Source: Psychrobacillus glaciei
Lineage (GTDB): Bacteria > Bacillota > Bacilli > Bacillales_A > Planococcaceae
DNA length: 64,000 nucleotides
Direction of reading: 5' to 3'
Assembly (NCBI RefSeq): GCF_008973485.1
Contig: NZ_CP031223.1
Span: 682,001-746,000 of the forward strand
Shown piece after piece: positions 43,841 to 52,214 of the stretch (the first letter of the stretch is position 1; each line of letters begins with the position of its first letter). Under the pieces are notes generated by a model. It was not told where the DNA came from. It saw nothing but the letters and a program-made list of their open reading frames with translations, and did not search any database. Made by a program: the position numbers and the translations under genes.

Positions 43841-44833
43841 ATGTTTGCGAAAGATATAGGAATTGACTTAGGCACTGCGAACGTATTAATTCATGTAAAA
43901 GGTAAAGGGATTGTTTTAAATGAACCATCCGTCGTTGCGATAGATAAAAATACTAATAGGGTGCTTGCGGTAGGTGAGGAAGCACGCCAAATGGTTGGTA
44001 GGACGCCAGGTAATATTGTGGCAATTCGACCCCTAAAAGATGGAGTAATTGCAGATTTCGATGTAACGGAAGCAATGCTTAAACACTTTATTAATAAATT
44101 AAACGTTAAAGGATTTTTATCCAAACCTCGCATATTAATATGCTGTCCTACAAATATTACAAGCGTAGAACAAAAAGCGATAAGAGAAGCAGCGGAAAAA
44201 TCAGGCGGCAAAAAAGTGTATTTGGAAGAGGAACCAAAAGTTGCAGCAATCGGTGCTGGAATGGATATTTTTCAACCAAGCGGTAATATGGTCGTTGATA
44301 TCGGAGGAGGTACTACAGATGTAGCTGTTCTTTCTATGGGAGATATTGTTACTTCTGAATCTATTAAAATTGCAGGAGATGTTTTTGATAATGACATCCT
44401 TCAATATATTAAAAGAGAGTACAAGCTTTTAATTGGCGAACGAACTGCGGAAAATATTAAAATTGAAATTGGGACTGTATTTCCAAATAGCCGACATGAA
44501 GAGATGGATATTCGAGGACGCGATATGGTTACAGGTCTTCCTAGAACTATTACGATACATTCGGAAGAAATTGAAAAAGCATTGCGCGAGTCAGTAGCTG
44601 TTATTGTACAAGCTGCAAAAAATGTTTTAGAAAAAACACCGCCAGAATTATCTGCTGATATTATTGATCGCGGGGTTATTATCACAGGTGGTGGCGCACT
44701 TTTACATGGGATGGATCAACTTCTTGTGGAAGAATTAAAAGTACCGGTATTTGTAGCGGAAAATCCAATGGATTGTGTCGCAATTGGAACAGGATTGATG
44801 TTAGATAATATTGATAAAATCTCCAGAAGATAG
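43841..44833 (+). CDS. mbl: MreB-like cell-shape protein Mbl
   Basis: This 330-residue actin-family protein organises lateral wall synthesis. Phosphate-binding loops are DLGTANVLI near residue 8 and VVDIGGGTTDVAV near 152; the adenosine motif ITGGGALLHGMD is near 282. Location after spoIIID identifies Mbl rather than MreB. AAGGAG precedes the ATG. It is followed by flhO at 82 bases. Confidence 0.94.
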   Translation: MFAKDIGIDLGTANVLIHVKGKGIVLNEPSVVAIDKNTNRVLAVGEEARQMVGRTPGNIVAIRPLKDGVIADFDVTEAMLKHFINKLNVKGFLSKPRILICCPTNITSVEQKAIREAAEKSGGKKVYLEEEPKVAAIGAGMDIFQPSGNMVVDIGGGTTDVAVLSMGDIVTSESIKIAGDVFDNDILQYIKREYKLLIGERTAENIKIEIGTVFPNSRHEEMDIRGRDMVTGLPRTITIHSEEIEKALRESVAVIVQAAKNVLEKTPPELSADIIDRGVIITGGGALLHGMDQLLVEELKVPVFVAENPMDCVAIGTGLMLDNIDKISRR

Positions 44834-44915
44834 ATAGAAAAGTAATGAAGAAGTTATTCTGCTACTAGCTTGCGCAGAAGCAAAGGCAGAATGACAAGAG
44901 AATGGAGGCCTCCTA

Positions 44916-45755
44916 ATGTTTCGTGGATTTCATACAGTTGCATCCGGCATGATTGCACAACAGCGTAGAACGGAATTACTGACAAATAATATGGCAAATG
45001 CCAATACACCTGGTTATAAAGCAGATCAGTCGGTGATTAGATCATTTCCAGAAATGTTTTTATCCAAACTTGGACCATCAAATATTCCTACTGAGACGCC
45101 CATCAAAGGAAAGAATGCAACTGGTGTTGGAGCACTTGGAACGGGTGTTTACATGCAAGAGACGATTGCTTTATTGGAACAAGGACAGCTTCAGGAAACC
45201 GAACTAAATACAGATATTGCATTAATTGATAGTGAATTACCGAAAGACGCACAAACTGGGCAGACCGGTGCTATATTTTATCGCTTGCAACATCCAGTAG
45301 ATGGTGAAGCATACACTCGTAATGGTAGCTTCACATTGGACCCTGGAGGCTTTTTAACGAATGCGCAAGGGTTATTCGTCCTTGATGCAAATGGACAGCG
45401 TATCCAGCTTCAAAATGATGATTTTCGAGTAGCAAGCGATGGTCAAATTTATGCAAATGATCAAGTGGTTGCACAAATAGGGGTTTCATTTGCCGCACAG
45501 CCTGAAGCATTGATGAAACAGGATAATGGATTATTTAGAACTGCAGATGGTGCAAATTTGCCTTCCGCCTACAATTCAGCAAACGTTCGTTTTTCGATGC
45601 AACAAGGATATATCGAGCGTTCAAATGTCGATTCTGCGAGAACCATGACGGATCTACTTACGGCGTACAGAGCTTTTGAAGCAAACCAAAAAATTCTGCA
45701 AGCATACGACCAAAGCATGCAAAAAGCGGTAAACGAAGTAGGACGAGTAAACTAA
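44916..45755 (+). CDS. flhO: Flagellar hook-basal body protein FlhO
   Basis: This 279-residue rod/hook-type protein has the conserved N-terminus TVASGMIAQQRRTELLTNNM (ANANTPGYK follows) and C-terminus MTDLLTAYRAFEANQKILQ, as in FlgG/FlgF/FlgE. FlhO and FlhP are the distal-rod proteins of B. subtilis and lie next to mbl there too. AATGGAGG precedes the ATG. A repeat of about 220 bases separates it from flhP, breaking what is a tight pair elsewhere. Confidence 0.92.
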   Translation: MFRGFHTVASGMIAQQRRTELLTNNMANANTPGYKADQSVIRSFPEMFLSKLGPSNIPTETPIKGKNATGVGALGTGVYMQETIALLEQGQLQETELNTDIALIDSELPKDAQTGQTGAIFYRLQHPVDGEAYTRNGSFTLDPGGFLTNAQGLFVLDANGQRIQLQNDDFRVASDGQIYANDQVVAQIGVSFAAQPEALMKQDNGLFRTADGANLPSAYNSANVRFSMQQGYIERSNVDSARTMTDLLTAYRAFEANQKILQAYDQSMQKAVNEVGRVN

Positions 45756-45756
45756 A

Positions 45757-45975
45757 AAAGAAAAGCGCAAGCACCTATGTCTGCCCTGACAGGCAAATGG
45801 GGAAAGTGTAGGTCTGCAAAGTTCGCCACATCCTGTGGCAAAGCAGACATGACCCGCATCGGGCCCAGGAGGCAGCTCCCCAGCCACCACAAACGCTCTT
45901 GTTTGCGACGAGCTAGCGCAGGAGCAGCTTTTTCAGATTTGACCCAAGGGGCTAGGCGATGGAGTCTGGACAGTT
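45757..45975. repeat. Bacillaceae GC-rich interspersed repeat between flhO and flhP
   Basis: The block opens AAAAAGAAAAGCGCAAGC and closes GGGGCTAGGCGATGGAGTCT, and is strikingly GC-richer than the flanking genes. Nested stems include GTCTGC/GCAGAC and GCCACA/TGTGGC (45812-45848). It resembles AAAGCGCAAGCGCC...GGAGCTAGGCGCTGGAG repeats common in Bacillaceae. It is non-coding and probably transcribed within the flhO-flhP unit. Confidence 0.7.
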
Positions 45976-46029
45976 ACTTAGTAGAAATGCATATACTTTC
46001 TTAATCTTTAAAGAAAAGAGGCTTCTTGA

Positions 46030-46869
46030 ATGTTACGTACAATGATTACTGCTACTAATACAATGTCGCAACTTCAGAGTCAGTTAGATATAATCGGGAA
46101 TAATCTGGCGAACTCTAATACGAATGGCTATAAAGCGAAGGATGTAAAATTTCAAGAGCTACTTTATCAACAATTTAATAATGACAAATTGGATAAAGTA
46201 GAGCGTCAATCTCCTACAGGTATTCGTTATGGCGTCGGCGCATCATTAGCACAAACGACCATGAATTGGAAACAGGGGAGCTTGCAATCTACTGGACGTG
46301 ATTTAGATTTCGCTTTCCAGGAACCAAAACAATATTTTAATATATTAATGCCAGATGGTGAAAATGGGCAACAAACAGCATATACACGTCAAGGTTCTTT
46401 TTATGTTTCACCGATGGAAAATGGTAGCTTAATGCTTGTAACTGGAGAAGGCTATCCAGTCGCGGATTCTGCGGGACAAGCAATTACGATACCAGACAAC
46501 GTTTCAAGCTTCTCTGTCAATGAAGCTGGCATATTAACTGCTACGTATCCGGACGGTTCCACTGTCAAAAAAGAATTAGCGGTTTCCGTTTTACAAAAGC
46601 CACAGCTAATGGAGCACTTATCAGGTACGTATATTAAGTTGCCAACTAATTTGGCGGAGTTAGGTGTAAATGAACAAGACGTTATGATGAACCTACAAGG
46701 TGCCGATCGTGGTGACATCGCTGTTGCAAACCAACTATTAGAAATGTCAAATGTAGATATTTCAAAAGAAATGACCGAGTTAATGACGGCACAACGTTCG
46801 TATCAGTTTAACGCAAGATCTATAACGCTAGCAGACCAAATGATGGGTCTGATTAATGGAATTAGATAA
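46030..46869 (+). CDS. flhP: Flagellar hook-basal body protein FlhP
   Basis: This 279-residue paralog of FlhO has LDIIGNNLANSNTNGYKAKD near the N-terminus and MTELMTAQRSYQFNARSI at the C-terminus. It completes the distal rod pair. The ribosome binding site is AAAGAAAAGAGG. Because the interspersed repeat lies just upstream, transcription probably continues through it from flhO. Confidence 0.92.
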   Translation: MLRTMITATNTMSQLQSQLDIIGNNLANSNTNGYKAKDVKFQELLYQQFNNDKLDKVERQSPTGIRYGVGASLAQTTMNWKQGSLQSTGRDLDFAFQEPKQYFNILMPDGENGQQTAYTRQGSFYVSPMENGSLMLVTGEGYPVADSAGQAITIPDNVSSFSVNEAGILTATYPDGSTVKKELAVSVLQKPQLMEHLSGTYIKLPTNLAELGVNEQDVMMNLQGADRGDIAVANQLLEMSNVDISKEMTELMTAQRSYQFNARSITLADQMMGLINGIR

Positions 46870-46893
46870 TTTTCCTAGTAAGGAGTTAAGTGT

Positions 46894-47154
46894 ATGACAG
46901 AAGAAACAAGTATTTCTGGCAGACGACAACGAAAATTGGAACAGGCAAAAAAAGTTAAATCGAAAAAAACCTATTGGGTGCAAATACGCATGTTCCCTAT
47001 TTGGCTGCGTATACTATTAATTATCGCACTTTTTTTTGGTGCAGCAGTTGCTGGTCTAATGGTTGGATACGGTGTAATAGGCAGTGGCACTGCAAAAGAT
47101 GCACTAAAATGGGAGACATATCAGCATATTCTAGATATTAAAAACGGTAAGTAG
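46894..47154 (+). CDS. EpuA-family small membrane protein
   Basis: This 86-residue protein has a basic N-terminal half (RRQRKLEQAKKVKSKK) and one membrane helix with ILLIIALFFGAAVAGLMVGYG at about residues 45-65. The composition and closing KWETYQHILDIKNGK match the PF11772 family (often labelled RNA polymerase subunit beta because of a misleading family name). Its function is unknown. AAGGAG precedes the ATG. Confidence 0.75.
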   Translation: MTEETSISGRRQRKLEQAKKVKSKKTYWVQIRMFPIWLRILLIIALFFGAAVAGLMVGYGVIGSGTAKDALKWETYQHILDIKNGK

Positions 47155-47175
47155 GGAAATATCGGAGGGAAGACC

Positions 47176-47616
47176 ATGTTAACAACAGAACAAGTTCAAG
47201 CACTTTTACCTCATCGTTATCCATTTTTAATGATAGATCGAATTCTTGAAGTAGAAGAAGGAAAACGAGCAGTAGGATTAAAAAATGTTACCATTAATGA
47301 AGATTTTTTTAATGGGCATTTCCCAGGATATCCAGTAATGCCGGGAGTATTAATTGTAGAAGCTTTAGCACAAGTTGGAGCAGTAGCAGTTCTGCAAATA
47401 CCTGGAAATAAAGGAAGACTTGCTTTCTTTACAGGGATCGACAATTGCCGATTTAAACGCCAAGTCAAACCAGGCGATCAATTAAAACTAGAAGTAGAAC
47501 TTACCAAATTACGAGGCGCAATGGGCAAGGGACATGGTGTTGCTACGGTAGATGGAGAACTTGTTTGTGAAGCGGATATCCTTTTCGCGTTAGGTCCCGT
47601 TGTAGAACAAGAATAA
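47176..47616 (+). CDS. fabZ: 3-hydroxyacyl-[ACP] dehydratase FabZ
   Basis: This 146-residue hotdog-fold enzyme dehydrates 3-hydroxyacyl-ACP in type II fatty acid synthesis. The catalytic pair is His48 in [12 protein letters not shown] and Glu62 in VEALAQ. It starts [23 protein letters not shown] precedes the ATG. It is ywpB of B. subtilis, next to flhP there too. Confidence 0.95.
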   Translation: MLTTEQVQALLPHRYPFLMIDRILEVEEGKRAVGLKNVTINEDFFNGHFPGYPVMPGVLIVEALAQVGAVAVLQIPGNKGRLAFFTGIDNCRFKRQVKPGDQLKLEVELTKLRGAMGKGHGVATVDGELVCEADILFALGPVVEQE

Positions 47617-47773
47617 TAATAGTATTCCTCAGTAAGTTCGAGGATATGCTTCTTTCATTTTTTAATTGAAAAAACAGGCATATTTGCCATAGGATATTTC
47701 TTTCCTTTCCTGGACAACCTATCGTAAGTCACATACGTGTGATGAAGATATCCAAGAAAGGAGGAATTTTTTT

Positions 47774-48151
47774 ATGTGGAAAAAAGCCGTTCCTGCAGTG
47801 GTGATGTGTTCTTTTTTATTAGTTGGATGTAATACTAACAAAACAGTTCCTACCAAAAATGAAACACCAATGCAAGACATTCGTGAGGGTGTAGACCGAG
47901 TCAATCCAAACCTAACTACGCCAGAAGTGAATACACCATCTCCTGGAACTTACAATAAAGGAATGAATGGTACAAATGACACGAATGGTATGAATGGAAC
48001 GAATGGCACAAATGGTATGAATGGCGTAAATGGTAACAAGGGTGTTAACAATGTGGGACCAAATGTGGTTCCGGACGGCGAAGTGATGAATGAAACAACT
48101 GTACCTAACACAGATGTTATCAAAGAAGATGTGAAAGTTAAAACAAAGTAA
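47774..48151 (+). CDS. Lipoprotein with Gly-Met-Asn-Gly-Thr repeats
   Basis: This 125-residue protein has a lipoprotein signal peptide with lipobox LVGC (Cys19). A low-complexity middle (about residues 62-86) is built of GMNGTN-type repeats, then PNVVPDGEVMNETTVP and a charged end. I recognise no family. A strong AAAGGAGG precedes the ATG. It looks like a flexible, surface-exposed, membrane-anchored protein; spore or cell-envelope roles are possible but not supported by direct evidence. Confidence 0.75.
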   Translation: MWKKAVPAVVMCSFLLVGCNTNKTVPTKNETPMQDIREGVDRVNPNLTTPEVNTPSPGTYNKGMNGTNDTNGMNGTNGTNGMNGVNGNKGVNNVGPNVVPDGEVMNETTVPNTDVIKEDVKVKTK

Positions 48152-48168
48152 CAATTAGAAAATATAAT

Positions 48169-48214
48169 GAAAAGGCTGACTCAAAGAAAAAACTTTTGAG
48201 TCAGCCTTTTTTTA
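48169..48214. terminator. Bidirectional terminator between lipoprotein gene and ywpF
   Basis: AAAAGGCTGACTCAAAAG-like arms form a stem of about 16 bp, flanked by A and T runs on either side. It overlaps the ywpF stop codon and serves both convergent genes. Confidence 0.9.
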
Positions 48215-48643
48215 GTTCTGATCTTTTTTTAGGGTAGGTCTTGTTTTCATATCATGTTCAAATTTTGCTAAGAGTTCTTCTCCAGTAAAACCATCTTCTA
48301 TTAATTCGGAAAGCAATGACTCTGCATATTTTCTTCTTAACCGTTTTAAAGTTCCTTTTAGCAAAACTGAAATATGCTGACCAATTTCCTTTACTGAATA
48401 AGTTACTACTTCAAAATGTGCAGGTTCATTTTCAGGATATGAAATAACAACTTTTGCACTTATTATTTCATTTGAGGACTGGAAACCTTTAAAAAGCGCC
48501 TCATATTTTTTATCAACAAAAAGCTCTAATATCCAGGAACGACTTATGTTTTCTTGATTGATCACAATGCCATCTTCAATTGAAATAGGATAAATCTCTT
48601 GATCACGAATAATATCAACCGACATCATCTTAAATGTTTTCAT
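48212..48643 (-). CDS. ywpF: YwpF family protein
   Basis: This 143-residue protein begins MKTFKMMSVDIIRDQE, typical of YwpF, and shows a beta-rich first half and helical second half (LLKGTLKRLRRKYAESLL). The function is unknown. AGAAGGAGAA precedes the ATG. ywpF lies near ssbB (ywpH) in B. subtilis as well. Confidence 0.8.
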   Translation of the reverse strand: MKTFKMMSVDIIRDQEIYPISIEDGIVINQENISRSWILELFVDKKYEALFKGFQSSNEIISAKVVISYPENEPAHFEVVTYSVKEIGQHISVLLKGTLKRLRRKYAESLLSELIEDGFTGEELLAKFEHDMKTRPTLKKDQN

Positions 48644-48819
48644 CTACATTCTCCTTCAGAAGGAATTCATTAAATTTATTATAACATAAGAAGAAATTAG
48701 GTTGTGTCGATTCATAGGGAGGAAGTAGCAAGTTAACTTTTTTTGAAAAAATACCAAATTTCCATTTTTGATTTTGCAAAACGTTGAATATACAGGATTT
48801 GCCAAAAAATGCGAGGCAA

Positions 48820-48898
48820 ACAACTTCATTTTCATGAATAAAAGGAGCTTAAAATTACTTTTTCGACTTTTGCTAACATTTTCGTATACCTATATGAT
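48820..48898 (+). promoter_or_regulatory. ComK box and sigma-A promoter of ssbB
   Basis: ACAA-CTTCA-TTTT (48820-48832) and AAAA-TTACT-TTTT (48851-48863) match AAAA-N5-TTTT with one mismatch in total and are 18 bp apart, one of the permitted ComK spacings. TTGCTA (48870-48875), 17 bp and TATGAT (48893-48898) follow at once as promoter. ssbB of B. subtilis is ComK dependent. Confidence 0.75.
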
Positions 48899-48928
48899 GG
48901 TTGTAATCAAAGAAAAGGAGGTGAAACG

Positions 48929-49324
48929 GTGAACACAGTTTCATTAATCGGACGAATGACAAAAGCTCCACAACTCAAATATTTAACGGAGGGAAGATTG
49001 CAAACCAGTTTTGTAATCGCCGTAAGTAAAGGATACAAAACGGATGAAGCGGACTTTGTGCTATGCACGATTTGGGGAAAGCTCGCAGAAACAACTGTAA
49101 AATATTGTGGGAAAGGCTCACTTGTCGGGATTACAGGTAGGCTAAATACGAGGTCATATGAGAAAGGAGAGGGAACGAGAGTATTCGTAACAGAGGTAGT
49201 TGTGGAGGACATCCGATTTTTAGTTACAAAGAAACGAGACGAAAAAGAAGACAAGCAAGAACAGAAGAAAGTAGAAACAGACTTCGAATTTCCAACATCA
49301 CAATCAAATCAACTTCCAGTATAA
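48929..49324 (+). CDS. ssbB: Single-stranded DNA-binding protein SsbB
   Basis: This 131-residue OB-fold protein begins MNTVSLIGRMTKAPQLKYL and has FVIAVSKGYKTDEADFVLCT. It is shorter than the housekeeping SSB and its C-terminus does not end in the DDDIPF acidic tip, both features of the competence-related SsbB that coats incoming DNA. GTG at 48929 has AAAGGAGGTG ahead. The ComK site and ywpF neighbour support the call. Confidence 0.9.
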   Translation: MNTVSLIGRMTKAPQLKYLTEGRLQTSFVIAVSKGYKTDEADFVLCTIWGKLAETTVKYCGKGSLVGITGRLNTRSYEKGEGTRVFVTEVVVEDIRFLVTKKRDEKEDKQEQKKVETDFEFPTSQSNQLPV

Positions 49325-49364
49325 ATACTTAGCAGACCGCAATAAAACCGCTGATTTACAAGAG

Positions 49365-49400
49365 AAAAAACCTGACCGAAGAAGCGCGGTCAGGTTTTTG
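49365..49400 (+). terminator. Terminator after ssbB
   Basis: AAAAACCTGACCG pairs with CGGTCAGGTTTTT around an 8-base loop. Confidence 0.9.
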
Positions 49401-49430
49401 TATAGTTACAATTTAGAAATTCACGTCAAT

Positions 49431-49500
49431 GAGAGAGGAATCTGTCACACTGAGAGCAAATCACGGCAATGCGCGAGTAGCACCCGTCAAGCCGTGATCA
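49431..49500. repeat. 21-bp array R7 (three monomers) overlapping a hairpin
   Basis: GAGAGAGGAA at 49431, GAGAGCAAAT at 49452 and GCGAGTAGCACC at 49473 are 21 bp apart. ATCACGGC (49460-49467) and GCCGTGAT (49491-49498) form a stem across the array, possibly the ywqA terminator. It lies between convergent ssbB and ywqA. Confidence 0.6.
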
Positions 49501-49502
49501 AC

Positions 49503-52214
49503 TCAAATCGACAATGTCAATAAATCTTGCAAATCAGCATCGGACATTTCAGTAATCCATTGACTGGAGTGAATTAGTTCTTCAGACAACGCTTGTTTTT
49601 CAATTAGTAGCTTATCAATTTTTTCTTCAATTGTACCAATCGTTATAAATTTATGCACATGTACGAAGTTTGTTTGTCCGATTCGATAGGCGCGATCCGT
49701 TGCTTGATTTTCAACGGCTGGATTCCACCAGCGATCGGCGTGCAATACATGACTTGCAGCAGTTAAATTTAACCCGGTTCCACCAGCTTTCAATGATAAA
49801 AGAAAGACAGGAAATTCCTTTGCTTGAAAGGCTTCGACTAAATGATCGCGCTGGTTCTTAGGCATACTACCGGTTAAAAACGGAGCATCGATTTCGTATA
49901 ACTCGGTTAAACAGTGCTGCAATAAGTGACCCATTCCAATATATTGTGTAAAGATGAGGCATTGCTCACCGCGCGCTGCAATTTCTCCAGCAAGTGTAAC
50001 GATACGGGCAAGTTTCTCGGAACGCTCCATCATATCATCTGCATCATCAAATGGCTCCTTCAAGTAGAGCGCAGGGTGATTACAAAGCTGTTTTAATTTA
50101 CTAAGCATTTTCAAAATTAGCCCTTTTTTCTCAAATCCGGAAAGGGTGTCGAGCTTACTAACTGTTTCTTGGATAAGCGATTCATACAAGGCAGCTTGCT
50201 CGGTTGTTAATGCACAATATTCTCGTTGCTCCAATTTTTCAGGCAGGTTAAGAAGTAATTCTGGATCTTGTTTGGTTCTTCTCATCAAGAACGGCTGAAT
50301 TTTCACACGAAGTTTATGTTTGGTCGTATCAGAATCATCGCGTTCAATCGGTACAATATAATTTTCTTGAAACTTGCGAAATGATCCTAAATATCCTTTA
50401 TGAATAAAATCAAATATGGACCATAATTCAGATAATCTATTTTCAACAGGTGTACCAGTCAACGCAATATGATGGGCACCTGTTAATTTGCGGATGGCCC
50501 GGGACTGTTTCGTATGCATATTTTTAATATTTTGTGCTTCATCCAATGTGATACTGGACCAAACAATCTCTTGCAGAGATTCAATATCTTGCATCGCAGT
50601 ACCGAAAGTCGTAAGGACAATGTCGGCAGTTTGATCGATTTCTTTCGTACGAGCATTCCCATAATGCGTTTGTACATTTAAAGACGGAGCAAATTTTGCC
50701 AACTCTTTTTGCCAGTTTCCAAGTACGGAAGTGGGACAAATGATTAAAGAAGGAGCAGACTGCTCTTGTTTCTCGTGTACATGCAATAAATAGGAAATCA
50801 ATTGGATTGTTTTTCCAAGTCCCATATCATCCGCCAAACAAGCACCAAACTGTTCATTTCGCATGAATACGAGCCATTCGAGTCCAAGTTGTTGATATGG
50901 TCGAAGTGAAGTCAATAAATTTGGAGAAACTTGGACTTCTGGGAATCCTTTTTTTTCTGATAATTGCTCCATTAGTGATTGCAGTGATTTCTGTAGCTCA
51001 AATTGAAATAAAGGATCTTCATTTGACTGTTCGTCATCGTCTAAAATTAGCGCAATTTCTTCGGGAATTTCTCGGAATAAAAGCTCTTTTACAGTCCAGT
51101 TTTCATCTTCTGATTTTTTCATTAATTCACGAATTTCGTGCATCCATGCGGCATCTATACGGAACCATTCATTTCCTGCTTGAATATAGGAACGGTTTTC
51201 ATTGACAAGTTGTTGGAAATCTTCCGAAGAAATCTCTTGACCATTCAATGAAAAACTCCAGTCAAACTTCAATATTTCATTGAGACCAGCAGCTGTTTTA
51301 TACGTATTCGCAGTTTTGGCAATGCTTTTGACGCGCATCTTCGTTTCTTTTACAGCCTTTAACCATGTAGGAAGAACAATTTCGAATCCAAGTGCTTGAA
51401 GTTTCACCAGGTCATCTCGAAGAAAGATTCGTACCTCTTCATCCGACAACGTAGCTGAGAAGAAAGTTTCGGTATTTAGTTGATCGATCGAAGAAATGAG
51501 AGAGAATATTTTCGTTTGTGTTTCCTTAATATAAGCACTAAACTCATTCCATTTGTCCGGTAATGCATCCTTAATTGGGGAGGTCTTTTTTCGAAAAGCG
51601 GGTGTCCAGTAAACACTACTTTTCTTACCACGAACAACCGTTTCTAATAGCCATGTGTCGTCAAGCGCTTCTGGTTCAGAAAGCCTTAGTGCAACCAATA
51701 AATTCGGATGAGTGGCTTGAGATTTAATTGGCCATCCACCTTGTTCGAAAAAAGGAACAAGTGAAGGAACATCTTCCATTGTTAATCCTGCTTGATAAAG
51801 TTTTTGTTTGACAGCATTCGCTAATAGAATTTTCCCATTTTCATCGATGGACGCAGTCGTTTCAATAGTATCCCCATCCAATTTTAGCTGGCTCCATAAT
51901 TCAGGAGTCAACCAAATGCTTGCTGCTTGTCTAAATGTTTGAAGCCAATTTTCAGAATCCGTGTTTGCTCCTGTGAATGAAATAAAAGGATGAGATTTGC
52001 CCGAGAATAACTCCATTATTTCGACAGGAGTGGCAATTAAGGCATTTTCTTCGATTTGTGCGAGTAATCCGAAGAAACTTTCACGATGGTTAATATACAA
52101 AAAGGGTACCCATTGTTCGGCAGGTGTTCCCATAGATATTAGGTGGAAATTTCCGTTCTCTGTAACATTTACTTTTAACGGGAGTTCTTTATTAATAGAC
52201 AAAGGTTGAGTCAT
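49503..52214 (-). CDS. ywqA: SNF2-family helicase YwqA
   Basis: This 903-residue Swi2/Snf2-type ATPase has an N-terminal bacterial SNF2-associated region, then Walker A DDMGLGKT near residue 463, DEAQ (LDEAQNIKN), and the C-terminal helicase lobe with FTQYIGMG and DRAYRIGQTNFVHVHK. Such proteins move along double-stranded DNA and displace proteins, with no classical unwinding. It is co-transcribed with ywqB, whose end it overlaps by four bases. Its biological role in Bacillales is not settled. Confidence 0.9.
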   Translation of the reverse strand: MTQPLSINKELPLKVNVTENGNFHLISMGTPAEQWVPFLYINHRESFFGLLAQIEENALIATPVEIMELFSGKSHPFISFTGANTDSENWLQTFRQAASIWLTPELWSQLKLDGDTIETTASIDENGKILLANAVKQKLYQAGLTMEDVPSLVPFFEQGGWPIKSQATHPNLLVALRLSEPEALDDTWLLETVVRGKKSSVYWTPAFRKKTSPIKDALPDKWNEFSAYIKETQTKIFSLISSIDQLNTETFFSATLSDEEVRIFLRDDLVKLQALGFEIVLPTWLKAVKETKMRVKSIAKTANTYKTAAGLNEILKFDWSFSLNGQEISSEDFQQLVNENRSYIQAGNEWFRIDAAWMHEIRELMKKSEDENWTVKELLFREIPEEIALILDDDEQSNEDPLFQFELQKSLQSLMEQLSEKKGFPEVQVSPNLLTSLRPYQQLGLEWLVFMRNEQFGACLADDMGLGKTIQLISYLLHVHEKQEQSAPSLIICPTSVLGNWQKELAKFAPSLNVQTHYGNARTKEIDQTADIVLTTFGTAMQDIESLQEIVWSSITLDEAQNIKNMHTKQSRAIRKLTGAHHIALTGTPVENRLSELWSIFDFIHKGYLGSFRKFQENYIVPIERDDSDTTKHKLRVKIQPFLMRRTKQDPELLLNLPEKLEQREYCALTTEQAALYESLIQETVSKLDTLSGFEKKGLILKMLSKLKQLCNHPALYLKEPFDDADDMMERSEKLARIVTLAGEIAARGEQCLIFTQYIGMGHLLQHCLTELYEIDAPFLTGSMPKNQRDHLVEAFQAKEFPVFLLSLKAGGTGLNLTAASHVLHADRWWNPAVENQATDRAYRIGQTNFVHVHKFITIGTIEEKIDKLLIEKQALSEELIHSSQWITEMSDADLQDLLTLSI

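Noticed and set aside
45777-46004. A 75-residue protein between flhO and flhP
   Set aside because: It lies wholly within the GC-rich interspersed repeat and has no proper ribosome binding site.
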